Positions 34,167 through 43,352 of a stretch of DNA of 47,728 nt are shown in pieces (position 1 is the first letter of the stretch; the number at the start of each line of letters is the position of its first letter). The stretch covers positions 1 through 47,728 of the forward strand of contig DGQF01000016.1 in the NCBI GenBank assembly GCA_002389675.1, read 5' to 3'. This DNA is from Gammaproteobacteria bacterium UBA4421. Lineage in GTDB: Bacteria > Pseudomonadota > Gammaproteobacteria > Pseudomonadales > Azotimanducaceae. Made by a program: the position numbers and the translations under genes. The notes beneath the pieces were generated by a model. That model did no database searches. It was not told the DNA's origin and saw nothing but the letters and a program-made list of their open reading frames with translations.

Positions 34167-34930
34167 TTATCCGGCAACTCCAACCATGGAAACGTTTTGT
34201 TAAATTGCTTAATCAACTTATATTGCCCTTCGTCGGTATTTGTATTCGTGCGTAACATTGAAGCGCCGTGAACTCGGTAACGGCCCAAAATTTCAGGGAT
34301 GTGGATGCCGAAATGTCCGGCCTCTTCCAGTCTAAGCCAAAGATCATAGTCTTCCCAACCCTCCCGGATAACTTTATACCCTCCCATCAACTTGAGGTGC
34401 TCTCGTTTAATCAGGGCCATCGCATCAATATAATTGCCTTTTTTAAAACGATTCCGACTGAAAGTTGCGGCGCCCATGATGCCGCGTTCATTTTCAAACA
34501 TCTCCAGAATCGAGTAAGCAAAAGCTGCCTGACTCTGCGCGAGCGCCTCAACATGTGTTGCAACACACCTGGGATAAATCAAATTGTCAGCATCAACAAA
34601 GAAGATCAAATCGCTAGCCGCCAGAACTGCGCCCGTGTTTCTAGCGCAGGACAAACCCGCGTTGGGTTGATGACGAATCAAACGACTGTTTATAAAGCGC
34701 CCCTCGTGGGCACTTAACCAAGACAAAGCAACCGCTTCAGATGAATCTGTGCTTGCGTCATTAACAATTAGCAGCTCGATCGACTCCAAATTCTGGCGAT
34801 GTATTGAATCCAGGGTGGCATTGATATGCTTTTCGTAATTGAACAGTGGCACAACCACTGAAACAACAGGTGATTGCGCATCCCCATGTTCACAAAAAAC
34901 TACCTCATGGGGCGAAGCCGTTATAGCCAC
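34163..34930 (-). CDS. GT2 family glycosyltransferase
   Basis: 255 residues from a GTG start that lies inside the end of the upstream glycosyltransferase gene (10-base overlap). GT-A features: VVSVVVPLFNYEKHI, ELLIVNDASTD, GLSCARNTGAV and FVDADNLIYP (DXD type). The C-terminal GWEDYDLWLRLEEAG acceptor block is typical. Probably builds the exported surface polysaccharide. Confidence 0.93.
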   Translation of the reverse strand: MAITASPHEVVFCEHGDAQSPVVSVVVPLFNYEKHINATLDSIHRQNLESIELLIVNDASTDSSEAVALSWLSAHEGRFINSRLIRHQPNAGLSCARNTGAVLAASDLIFFVDADNLIYPRCVATHVEALAQSQAAFAYSILEMFENERGIMGAATFSRNRFKKGNYIDAMALIKREHLKLMGGYKVIREGWEDYDLWLRLEEAGHFGIHIPEILGRYRVHGASMLRTNTNTDEGQYKLIKQFNKTFPWLELPDK

Positions 34931-36411
34931 GCGTAATCCTTAGAAGCAATCTCCTGGCGCAACAGCTGCGTATGCGTATGTACTTGCATGAGTTGCGCTT
35001 GTCCTTCGCGTGTCGTCAGTAAATGCTTCAACAAATCCGGCAATTCACTCGCCGGCGCCTCCAGATAGTGCTCCCCCGCTTTTAAATAAGGACTGTTATA
35101 ACAAGCTTCTGTGACCACAACACAGCCGTTCATCATTCCGTACAGGAACAGACGGTGCCATTCGAAGTATGGCATCTCATCGCGATGGATATTCAGCAAG
35201 ATTTTACTATTTTTAGCCAACTGCGTTAGATCACTTGAGCAAATCGCATCAGGATCACCCATTGCTATTGGTCCGTCGAACCCAGGACAGTGGATGAACG
35301 TATTGAACTGACTAAGCGTCGGCGCCAGTTCCGCTAGCATGTACTCCCGCCGGGGATTAGAAACAGCAACCAGCATGACATCGTAGCCTCTCTGATTGAA
35401 AAGCGGGGGATAAGTTAATTCGCGAATAAATCGGCGGGCTGACAAACTTTCCGACAGCGGTTGTCTGACCTGATCAAAACATGAACCGGGAAGCGACAAC
35501 ATAGGTAAAAAAGCACAGCGCAGGCCCAGCTGCGTCAATCCAACGGCCGACATTGGATTAATGTCTAAGCAGCCGATCTTCGATTTTTGCATGAACGTCA
35601 AAGCTAACGTAAACCAACTGGTTTGCCATTGTTCCGTATTCAAGCAAATCGTATTTTCAATTCGTTCAGCACTCCATTGCCGTCCGGGGCCATGGACCAT
35701 AAATTCATGAGGCGCAACAACAAGGTCTAACGATGCTGACGCATCATCGTCAATTTTGTATCCAAGATGAACCAAATAGTCACCGACGTAACCGGCAATG
35801 TCGCTAAAGAAAAAATTCCCTCTATCGTAGCAGTGCAATCTCACGCTTTGACCGCAAGGAATCAGCGCCGACAACGCCAACGGTAAAGCCTCTAGTCCCT
35901 TTAAAAAAGTATTAATGCGATGGGGCGCCAGCGCAGCACGGCCTTCGTTTTGGCCATTGAGCAAAAAGTGCACAAATGGATGAACGCCCGCGCGCAGGAC
36001 ATCAGGATGCAACGTCTGATAATGCCGGGCACTAAACAGCGCGCCGGGATCTCGCACTTCAGCGGGGAAGCTGCAAATATAGTCCGAGACTAAATCCTCA
36101 GGCGTTTTTATGACATCTGAATATTTTTCGCCGTAATAGGCGCTATCAAAGAAAACCGAGTCTTCAAATCGATTGCGCAAATCGTCCGAGACGTCCGCTT
36201 GAACCTTCGCCGCACGCAATTTGCGCAAGCGACGAATTGGACGCGTCACCCGCGCTAGGCAGCGCCATAACCAGCGCAATACCGGCGACTTCGCATAGTA
36301 AGCCTGCGCCCACACTGCCAGAATATACGCATTACTTAATTTGATCTGAGCCAGTTCTTTTTTCAGCAAAGCTAATTCACGAGCTTGGGATTCTTTTTCT
36401 TGGGCTGACAT
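34921..36411 (-). CDS. Glycosyltransferase-like protein with one repeat-type N-terminal module
   Basis: 496 residues from ATG 36411, chosen over TTG 36420 because AGAGG is 10 bases upstream. An N-terminal coiled coil-like stretch (KESQARELALLKKELAQIK) and a basic helical region precede two copies of the FFDSAYYGEKYSDV / HYQTLHPDVLRAG...EGRAAL module, the same kind as in the 26931-29432 protein. The C-terminal half has KILLNIHRDEMPYFEWHRLF and MMNGCVVVTE, like the CgeB/Glyco_trans_1_2 group of GT-B enzymes. Donor unknown. Overlaps the upstream GT2 gene only if the TTG is used. Confidence 0.78.
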   Translation of the reverse strand: MSAQEKESQARELALLKKELAQIKLSNAYILAVWAQAYYAKSPVLRWLWRCLARVTRPIRRLRKLRAAKVQADVSDDLRNRFEDSVFFDSAYYGEKYSDVIKTPEDLVSDYICSFPAEVRDPGALFSARHYQTLHPDVLRAGVHPFVHFLLNGQNEGRAALAPHRINTFLKGLEALPLALSALIPCGQSVRLHCYDRGNFFFSDIAGYVGDYLVHLGYKIDDDASASLDLVVAPHEFMVHGPGRQWSAERIENTICLNTEQWQTSWFTLALTFMQKSKIGCLDINPMSAVGLTQLGLRCAFLPMLSLPGSCFDQVRQPLSESLSARRFIRELTYPPLFNQRGYDVMLVAVSNPRREYMLAELAPTLSQFNTFIHCPGFDGPIAMGDPDAICSSDLTQLAKNSKILLNIHRDEMPYFEWHRLFLYGMMNGCVVVTEACYNSPYLKAGEHYLEAPASELPDLLKHLLTTREGQAQLMQVHTHTQLLRQEIASKDYAWL

Positions 36412-36416
36412 TTTGT

Positions 36417-37949
36417 TCAAACCTCTGGCACCGGATAGCGACTACGCACACTCAGTCGGGGATGATAATAAGGGTCACCCTCATCAAACTGGATACGCTC
36501 CACCAACGCCTTTTTCTCTGTTTCGCTAAGATTGTCCGCCCCCCTAGTGAGCGATTCATGGTGTGTAAATCTGATCGATGGGTCATATACGGTCCGAAAA
36601 CCTGCGCCACGTGCCCTTACACAAAACTCCACATCGCCAGAATACCTAAGCGCTTCATCAAAGCCACCCAGACGTTCAAAAAGATCCCGTCTGACCGCCA
36701 TAAAAGCGCCCGTTATGGCACTCACCGTACGTCTCACGCCTGGGGCCACAAAGGGCGCGCTGTCGCACTGCCCCAACGTGCAGTCTCGATAAATGTGGTC
36801 CGCAAAACCACCCATCCCAATCACAACTCCAGCATGCTGTATTTGCCCAGACGGAAACGTCAGCAGACCACCGACAATACCCACTTCAGGGTCATTAAAA
36901 TTGGCATCTAGCTGGTCTAATACATCGCGTTTAAGTAAGGTCATATCGTCGTTTAGAAACACCAATATTTCCCCGCTACACGCTCGCGCGCCCTGATTGT
37001 TCACTTGCGACCAGTTGAACACGCGAAACACATCTTGCACCGCTATCTGCGGGTTCGAACGTTTTAGTTCATCAAGCACATCATGAGTTTTTGACGCTTC
37101 ATCGGCATTGTTCAATACAACAAGATCAATGCGACCCAGACATTCAAGCGCAAAAATTTGTTCGATTAAATTTTTCAGCAAAGCGGGCTGGGATTTGGTG
37201 GGGATGACAAACGAAAAATGACGCCGGTTATTCGAAGTCGGGCGCACATCGTTGGATAACAATTGTTGCCGGTCGTATCGACTGACGCCCACAAACGCAA
37301 CATGTGCGACACTCAAACTGGCGTTCATGCGCAGCGCGGATTTGTTATCCAGCAGATCCGGGTGAATTCTCAGCAGCCTCGAACGCAGCAAAAAATTAGG
37401 CCCTATATAATCATAGGCATCCAGCAGAATTGGATCAAAACATGGCTTGAACTGCGGCAAGCATCTTGCGCCATCTCGCAATAGATCATCATCTCCATAC
37501 ACCAGATCCGCGTGCGCCCGTTCAGCACCTCGCATTAATTGCGCCAAAAAACCCGCGTGCGTCAACGCATCATCTCGGGTCACATAAACATAATCAGGCG
37601 TATCGTCATTAAGTTCCAAAGACAGGAATGCGCTGAAGGGGCGAACGTTAGGACAACCGCTGAAGGCTGCAATTATGCTGTCTTCAGATTCCGCTCGCAC
37701 CCAAATAGTTTGCGTATCACTGATCTGGGGTGAAAGCTGCGCAATCACTCGACGAGTCTGCGCAATCTGGGTTGATAACAAGATGACCCCAACGCCGACA
37801 GGATCGGCAGGCATATTCGGGCCAGCGGCCAACCAACGCCGGTAAAAGAAACTGGTCTGCCTCATCGTGAAATGAAGCCTATCCCGTGCCCTGAGAACAC
37901 AACTGCGCCGCGTCCCAAAATCCGCTGCGGGCCGCAGCGCGACTTTCAC
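36417..37949 (-). CDS. GT2 family glycosyltransferase
   Basis: 511 residues from a GTG at 37949; the open frame runs back to 38144 but then overlaps the ATPase gene by 110 bases, and TTG 37952 or ATG 37865 are alternatives. A GT-A domain starts around residue 185 with FSFVIPTKSQPAL, then LVVLNNADEAS, the DXD-like FLNDDMTLL and AFMAVRRDLFERLGGFDE with the RARGAGFRT acceptor block. The N-terminal 180 residues contain a second, degenerate glycosyltransferase-like stretch (YVYGDDDLLRDG-type acidic motif). Stop overlaps the next gene's start region. Likely part of the polysaccharide assembly. Confidence 0.85.
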   Translation of the reverse strand: MKVALRPAADFGTRRSCVLRARDRLHFTMRQTSFFYRRWLAAGPNMPADPVGVGVILLSTQIAQTRRVIAQLSPQISDTQTIWVRAESEDSIIAAFSGCPNVRPFSAFLSLELNDDTPDYVYVTRDDALTHAGFLAQLMRGAERAHADLVYGDDDLLRDGARCLPQFKPCFDPILLDAYDYIGPNFLLRSRLLRIHPDLLDNKSALRMNASLSVAHVAFVGVSRYDRQQLLSNDVRPTSNNRRHFSFVIPTKSQPALLKNLIEQIFALECLGRIDLVVLNNADEASKTHDVLDELKRSNPQIAVQDVFRVFNWSQVNNQGARACSGEILVFLNDDMTLLKRDVLDQLDANFNDPEVGIVGGLLTFPSGQIQHAGVVIGMGGFADHIYRDCTLGQCDSAPFVAPGVRRTVSAITGAFMAVRRDLFERLGGFDEALRYSGDVEFCVRARGAGFRTVYDPSIRFTHHESLTRGADNLSETEKKALVERIQFDEGDPYYHPRLSVRSRYPVPEV

Positions 37950-38034
37950 CAAGCCCCAGAAATAACCATCGAATAAGCAGCGCGAAAGACCAATGACGTA
38001 ATATAAACAGCGTATCGTTGAGATCCTGCTACGG

Positions 38035-38742
38035 CTAACTGGCGGCGTACGCTTCGAGAATATCAGCGGTATCTCCCTCCATGTGCGTGGCGCCTTCCGA
38101 TATCCAGACCACTCGATTTGCAGTCTCTCGCAAGGTGGCGACATTATGTGACACTAAAACCACCGTCCGGTTCGTAGTAATCATTTCTTTAATCGCTGCG
38201 GTCGACTTAATGCGAAAATCTCGATCACCCACGCCGAGCACTTCATCAATAAGAACAACCTCGTTTGATGCGAAATAAGCGACCGAGAATCCCAAACGTG
38301 CCTTCATGCCGGAGGAATAGGTGCCGAAGGGTTCGTCTATAAACGCCTGCAACTCAGAAAATTCCTCAATCAAGGCTAAGTTTTTCTTCGCCTGCTCTTT
38401 GCTTAAACCCAGCAGCAGTCCGCCTAATATTGCGTTTTCACGGCCCGTCAGATGGGGCAGGAACCCGACCTGCAAAGACAGCATCGAAATCCGCACGTCT
38501 GCTCGGGTAATGGTACCTACAGCGGGTTTAAGCACACCGGCGATCAACTTCAACAGCGTCGTTTTTCCTGCTCCGTTTCCACCGATGATTCCTACCGTTT
38601 CACCGGGATAGACATCAAAAGAAATATCTCGAATAGCGCTATGCTCCGCCCGCCGCCCCCAAAAACTGGCCCCGGGCTTACCATAGCTAAAACCCACATG
38701 CCTCAAAGAGATCAGCGGTTTGGGCGAATTCGCGCCTACCAT
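38035..38742 (-). CDS. Polysaccharide ABC transporter ATP-binding protein
   Basis: 235 residues. Walker A GGNGAGKT (54-61), ABC signature YSSGM (142-146), Walker B VVLIDE (162-167) and the switch histidine in LVSHN. The order ISLRHVGFSYG, RDISFDVYPGETVGIIG and MLSLQVGFLPHLTGREN matches the Wzt/KpsT group. It has no C-terminal carbohydrate-binding domain, so it is KpsT-like or a short Wzt; export is therefore probably not gated by that domain. Starts 7 bases inside the end of the permease gene. Confidence 0.92.
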   Translation of the reverse strand: MVGANSPKPLISLRHVGFSYGKPGASFWGRRAEHSAIRDISFDVYPGETVGIIGGNGAGKTTLLKLIAGVLKPAVGTITRADVRISMLSLQVGFLPHLTGRENAILGGLLLGLSKEQAKKNLALIEEFSELQAFIDEPFGTYSSGMKARLGFSVAYFASNEVVLIDEVLGVGDRDFRIKSTAAIKEMITTNRTVVLVSHNVATLRETANRVVWISEGATHMEGDTADILEAYAAS

Positions 38743-39500
38743 GGCGCTTTGGCATACTGATGGTCAAACAACTTAAGCAACGTCGCGCCCAAAATTAAAA
38801 GTACCAAGCCTACGGCACTGACGTACGCCAAGTCATAGAAATAGGGGCCCTCATTACGCAAAAGTATCAATCTGGCTTGTTCGACGATCACCGCGACGGG
38901 GTTAAGCCTCAAAAGATCCTGCCACTGCTGGCCAAGGTTTGCGATGTCAAAAAATATACCCGACATAAACATCATTGCTCTAAGGCCATTATCCAACAGT
39001 ATTTTCAGATCCGGGACCAATGGAATCACTGCGCTCACCAAAAAAGATGACCCCAGGACAAATAACGACGCGGCACCAAGCACGGGAACCAAACCAAACC
39101 AGCGTTCGGTGGGCACAAAGCCATAGAACACTAAAAAAAACAGCAACAAGCCGACGATGACTAGGAATTTCAAGGAATTGTTAATAAAAGCCACTGTCGG
39201 GAAAACGTACTTTGGAACAACTACCTGAGAAATAATTGGACGGTTTTGACTAATCGCGCTTGCACTGTGGCTTATGCTCGACTGTATCCAGTGCCAAATA
39301 GTGACACCAACCAGCAGAAACGGCACAAAATCTTCCGTATTGCGTCCAAAAAGCACACCAAAGACAAAGTAATATACGGCCATAAACAGCAGCGGTTCAA
39401 AGACCCACCAGAGGTAGCCGGCGTAGGTCCTATTTGATTCTGCTTTTAACTCCGCGTAGACCTTAAACGTAATAAGGCCCCAAATGCGTTGGCTTGTCAT
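38736..39500 (-). CDS. ABC-2 type polysaccharide export permease
   Basis: 254 residues, six membrane helices. The first third has KVYAELKAESNRTYAGYLWWVFEPLLFM and VPFLLVGVTIWHWIQSS, the characteristic Wzm/KpsM/TagG opening; the C-terminus carries the conserved LNPVAVIVEQARLILL block. With the adjacent ATPase it would move a lipid-linked polysaccharide across the inner membrane. First gene of the minus arm (39500 to 31561). No canonical promoter was obvious upstream. Confidence 0.93.
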   Translation of the reverse strand: MTSQRIWGLITFKVYAELKAESNRTYAGYLWWVFEPLLFMAVYYFVFGVLFGRNTEDFVPFLLVGVTIWHWIQSSISHSASAISQNRPIISQVVVPKYVFPTVAFINNSLKFLVIVGLLLFFLVFYGFVPTERWFGLVPVLGAASLFVLGSSFLVSAVIPLVPDLKILLDNGLRAMMFMSGIFFDIANLGQQWQDLLRLNPVAVIVEQARLILLRNEGPYFYDLAYVSAVGLVLLILGATLLKLFDHQYAKAPW

Positions 39501-39790
39501 AGGTTTGTAGCGTTCTGGCCCTGCATGCTGAAGTTGGTTTCTACCTTATCCGCAAGAATACCAAACGCGCTATCAGCAGCTCGATGTTCACCGGCACCCC
39601 CTCAGCAACGTTCGCCTCTGTATTGGTATGGCAGACTCATTAGTCTAGCGATAAATATATAAGAGCAACAGGGATATGATTGTTTGAGTGAACTTCAAGG
39701 TAAATCCTCCAAGCGATATACTCCGCCCCTTTGGCCGGTCAGACTAAAGGCTAGGCGTAACAGGATAAAGGGACGGCGCGTCGGAACCCT
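39501..39790. other. Divergent intergenic region, 290 bases
   Basis: Separates the permease gene (minus) and the alpha/beta hydrolase gene (plus), so both promoters should lie here; I could not fix either by eye. It contains a short inverted repeat AGACT-CATT-AGTCT at 39633-39646 next to an AT-rich stretch (39650-39664). Confidence 0.45.
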
Positions 39791-40666
39791 ATGCACGAGC
39801 TCAAACACGGCTATTTCGAACACAACGGGATTAACCTGCACTACGTAGAGGCGGGCTCAGGACCACTGATCATTTTCTATCATGGTTTTCCGCTGTTTTG
39901 GTTTTCCTTTCACCACCAGATGAACGCCTTGAAAACTGACTACCGAGTTGTTGCGGTAGATGGACCGGGCGTCAATCTTTCATCTAAACCCGGTGATTTA
40001 GCTCACTATCGACTGCCCCAGCTCGCTGAACAATTGGATCACCTCGCCCGCCATCTCGCAGGCGATGATCGATTTTATTTGGTCGGCCATGACTGGGGCG
40101 GTGCTTTGGCTTGGTCTTACGCACAACACTACGAACAAAGGCTGCACAAAGTAGTGGCGATCAACGCTCCGCCCACCAACCAATTGCTGCAGCTGCTTGA
40201 AACCAACCCCGAACAACAAAAGCGCTCCCAATACATGTACAGCATGCGCAGCGGCAAAACACACAGGCTGATCACTGAAAACAACGCCCAGCGCCTATGG
40301 CACAATGCCTACGCGAAATTTCGCAAGCTGTCTCACTATACCCAACAACACGACGACACGTTCAGGCAAGGGCTTGCTCAACCCGGAGCTATTGATGGCG
40401 GCATCAATTGGTACAGGGCAAATATCCCCGAGCTGGGCAACATAGGCCAAGCACACTATTGGCCTTCACGAAACGCAAAAACCCAAACACCAGCACTACT
40501 GATCTGGGGGGAAGAAGATGACACTTTTGTCGACAGCTTTATAGACGACCTTCCCCACTTTGCAACACATCTCGAAGTGTGTCGCCTACCCAATATCGGT
40601 CACACACCCATGCTAGAGTCACCCGACCAAGTCACCCACGTGCTGCGTGATTTTTTCAGTCGTTGA
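39791..40666 (+). CDS. Alpha/beta hydrolase (epoxide hydrolase/haloalkane dehalogenase-like)
   Basis: 291 residues. Oxyanion-side motif YHGFPLFWFSF, nucleophile elbow GHDWGG with Asp101, and C-terminal IGHTPMLESPDQV holding the catalytic His. An Asp nucleophile in GHDWGG is typical of soluble epoxide hydrolases, haloalkane and fluoroacetate dehalogenases. Substrate not determinable. Stands alone ahead of the amidohydrolase gene (158-base gap). Confidence 0.9.
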   Translation: MHELKHGYFEHNGINLHYVEAGSGPLIIFYHGFPLFWFSFHHQMNALKTDYRVVAVDGPGVNLSSKPGDLAHYRLPQLAEQLDHLARHLAGDDRFYLVGHDWGGALAWSYAQHYEQRLHKVVAINAPPTNQLLQLLETNPEQQKRSQYMYSMRSGKTHRLITENNAQRLWHNAYAKFRKLSHYTQQHDDTFRQGLAQPGAIDGGINWYRANIPELGNIGQAHYWPSRNAKTQTPALLIWGEEDDTFVDSFIDDLPHFATHLEVCRLPNIGHTPMLESPDQVTHVLRDFFSR

Positions 40667-40824
40667 GCGCATTTCATCTCGGACTGTCTCATAGGCAACA
40701 CCATAACGACCTTTTTCAGCCGCTATAACAGACCTGCCCTAAGCCCAGCTCTGGCAAGCCAAAAGCACCAGGATCACGTTATACTGAGGAACCTTCAACT
40801 GCTGCGCGAACCTGATACTCCGTT

Positions 40825-42462
40825 ATGCTGACGCTCTATACCGCCCGTTCGATCATCACCATGAACGAATCCCTACCCCGCGCAACGGCGATCTTGGTCC
40901 GCGACGGCCTGATCATTGAGGTAGGTGAAGCCAAAAACATGCAACCGTGGTTTGAGCATGATGAGGTTCTCCTCGACACTCAGTTTGCAGATAAGATCAT
41001 TTGCCCAGGCTTTATCGACCCACACCTTCACCCGAGCATGGCAGCGGTGCTCTTGCCCATGGAGTTCATTACTGCCATGCGGTGGAAACTCCCTTGGGGG
41101 GACATCGAGCCCATCACCACATCGCTGGGCTTTGACACACGCATGCAGGCTTTGGATTCAGAAAAACCGGCCGACGAACCCCTATTCATCTGGGGGTTTC
41201 ATGCGCTGTGGCACGGCAACATGAGCAAAAGGCGCATCAACGCCGCCAGCGCCACAAGACCCATCGTGGTCTGGCATCGATCTTTCCATGAGCTTTACAT
41301 GAACGATGCAGCCATGGCCATGGCCGGCATCAATCCCGAGGATATTCAGCCAGGCATGCAAATTGATATCGACAACGGTCACTTCTTTGAAGCCGGATTG
41401 GGTTATGCCATTAGTCGTTTAAATCCCTGGATTTTAGCACCAGAAAAATACGCAGCAGGATTAAAACGGCTCAAACAAGTTGTTCATCACGGTGGCCACA
41501 CCACCATTGCTGATCTGGCGACGGGGCTATTTAATTTCAGCGCAGAAGCCGCCGCTCTAGCAGAACATTTGGAGGGCGAAAATGTGCCTTTTCGAACTCG
41601 TTTGGTCGCGCACGGCACAGTGCTCACCAAAGGCGGCAAAAGTCCCGAGGACGGGCCCGTGCTCGCCGATCAGCTGCTGGCCCGCAATAGCCACCGTCTG
41701 AGATTTGGCAAGCACATCAAGTTATTCAGTGACGGCGCTTTTTTCAGCCAACTTGCCCAGCTACAGCCACCTGGCTACATCGATGGCCACCGCGGCGAAT
41801 GGCTGGCCACACCCGAAGAATTAGAACGCCATGTGCGCGCTTACTGGCACGCGGGCTATCAAATACACGTCCACGTGACCGGCGATCTTGGCGTCGAATT
41901 GACACTCGACATTCTACAAACCATGCAGGATGAAAAACCCCGCTTCAATCACGGCTTCACCTTAGAACATTTTGGCTTCAGCACGCCCGAGCAAATTCGG
42001 CGCATCAAGGCCTTAGGTGCTCAGGTTTCCGCAAACGTCTACTACCTGCATGAACTCTCGGACAGCTACACAAAATCCGGCATCGGCTACGAGCGCGCCT
42101 CACAAATGGCTCGCCTAGGCAGTTGCTTCCGCTTGGGCATCAACACCACGGTGCACTCGGATTTCACGATGGCACCAGCGGAGCCATTGAACAGCATGTG
42201 GGTGGCTGTAAATCGCGAGAATCACGCCGGCCAGATTATGGGCGCCGAAGAACAACTGACTCAGGCGCAAGCGCTCGCTGCGGTCACCATCAACGCAGCC
42301 CATGTCATCGGGATGGCGGATATCACCGGAAGTCTGCGCGCCGGAAAAAAAGCAGATTTCACGATCTTGGATGAAGACCCACTACTTTGTCCGGCCCAAC
42401 ATCTACGAGACATTAAAATTGCAGCAACGGTATTTGAAGGCGAGGTCTTTCCCTTGCCATGA
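40825..42462 (+). CDS. Amidohydrolase family protein (YtcJ-like, Amidohydro_3)
   Basis: 545 residues. The metal site opener PGFIDPHLHP (His67, His69) follows a beta-sandwich N-terminal part; later motifs are IHVHVTGDLGVE (third His region), HFGFSTPEQI and INTTVHSDFTMAP with the catalytic Asp. The C-terminus ITGSLRAGKKADFTILDEDP is the usual return to the sandwich domain. Members hydrolyse amides, ureas or related bonds with bound metal; substrate unknown. The stop overlaps the start of the CobW-like gene as ATGA, implying coupled translation. Confidence 0.92.
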   Translation: MLTLYTARSIITMNESLPRATAILVRDGLIIEVGEAKNMQPWFEHDEVLLDTQFADKIICPGFIDPHLHPSMAAVLLPMEFITAMRWKLPWGDIEPITTSLGFDTRMQALDSEKPADEPLFIWGFHALWHGNMSKRRINAASATRPIVVWHRSFHELYMNDAAMAMAGINPEDIQPGMQIDIDNGHFFEAGLGYAISRLNPWILAPEKYAAGLKRLKQVVHHGGHTTIADLATGLFNFSAEAAALAEHLEGENVPFRTRLVAHGTVLTKGGKSPEDGPVLADQLLARNSHRLRFGKHIKLFSDGAFFSQLAQLQPPGYIDGHRGEWLATPEELERHVRAYWHAGYQIHVHVTGDLGVELTLDILQTMQDEKPRFNHGFTLEHFGFSTPEQIRRIKALGAQVSANVYYLHELSDSYTKSGIGYERASQMARLGSCFRLGINTTVHSDFTMAPAEPLNSMWVAVNRENHAGQIMGAEEQLTQAQALAAVTINAAHVIGMADITGSLRAGKKADFTILDEDPLLCPAQHLRDIKIAATVFEGEVFPLP

Positions 42463-43346
42463 CACCACTGCCGGTCACCATCATTGGGGGGTATCTTGGC
42501 GCAGGCAAGACTACGTTTATTAACCGGCTGCTGAACCATCGCGAGTTGCCTGCCCGAACCGCAGTTTTGGTGAATGATTTTGGCGAGATTAACATTGACG
42601 AAACGCTGATTCGCAGTCGCTCGCCGGAAGGCACCATCATCGGCCTGAGCAACGGCTGCATTTGTTGCAGCATCACCGACGACCTTAGCGCAGCATTTGA
42701 ACAATTGCGCGACCGCTCCCTCAAACATATCATCTTAGAAACCAGCGGCGTTGCTGAACCGGAAAAGGTGCGCGCACAGTGTCACTATCCGGGATTTTAC
42801 CCACGCTCATGCATCGTCATGGTCGACGCCGTAACTCATTCATCAACAGCGCATAACAAATATGTTGGCGATCTGGCGCGTGCTCAGGTTCAACAGGCAG
42901 GCCTTATCATCATCACGAAAAACGGGCTGAATCCTCAATTTAGATTACCTATTTTGAAACCCAGTCTGAGCGCAGATGATAAAAATTTGGTCCGCAAAGT
43001 ATTGGCTTGGCAAGATTCATCAAATGCCATCAATGCAGACGCAGGCAGCGGGGATTCACCCATCATGACAAACTTGCATCATTCGTTGGCATCATTTACC
43101 AGCCGAACTTGGCATCAAACCGATCGCCTCACTCGTAATGAATTGGCACATAAACTAGATTCACTGAGCGAACAAACTCAGCGGGTAAAAGGCTGGGTGA
43201 AACTTGATGAGGGCATTGTCCAGGTCAGTCGCGTCGACAAGCACCTGAGGGTTGATCTGGTGCCCGCGGAAAGCATCCCACCGCCGTTCTTTGGTCTGGT
43301 CTATATCTCCTATGAAAAACCACTAGAGCAAGACGGTGCACATTAA
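42459..43346 (+). CDS. CobW/COG0523 family GTPase (putative metallochaperone)
   Basis: 295 residues. G1 loop GGYLGAGKTT (10-19), the metal-binding GCICC (66-70, Cys67, Cys69, Cys70), ETSGVAEPEKV and a VMVDAV segment. The base-recognition motif, normally NKxD or TKxD, reads TKNG here and is therefore changed. The C-terminal CobW_C domain is short and has few histidines. COG0523 proteins deliver zinc, iron or cobalt to partner enzymes; the translational overlap with the amidohydrolase, itself a metalloenzyme, suggests that protein as its client (inference). Convergent with the flavoprotein gene, 6 bases between stops. Confidence 0.88.
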   Translation: MTPLPVTIIGGYLGAGKTTFINRLLNHRELPARTAVLVNDFGEINIDETLIRSRSPEGTIIGLSNGCICCSITDDLSAAFEQLRDRSLKHIILETSGVAEPEKVRAQCHYPGFYPRSCIVMVDAVTHSSTAHNKYVGDLARAQVQQAGLIIITKNGLNPQFRLPILKPSLSADDKNLVRKVLAWQDSSNAINADAGSGDSPIMTNLHHSLASFTSRTWHQTDRLTRNELAHKLDSLSEQTQRVKGWVKLDEGIVQVSRVDKHLRVDLVPAESIPPPFFGLVYISYEKPLEQDGAH

Positions 43347-43352
43347 ACCGGC

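Noticed and set aside
37950..38144. Upstream extension of the GT2 frame into the ATPase gene
   Set aside because: Would overlap the conserved ATPase C-terminus by 110 bases; the residues are unlike glycosyltransferase N-termini.
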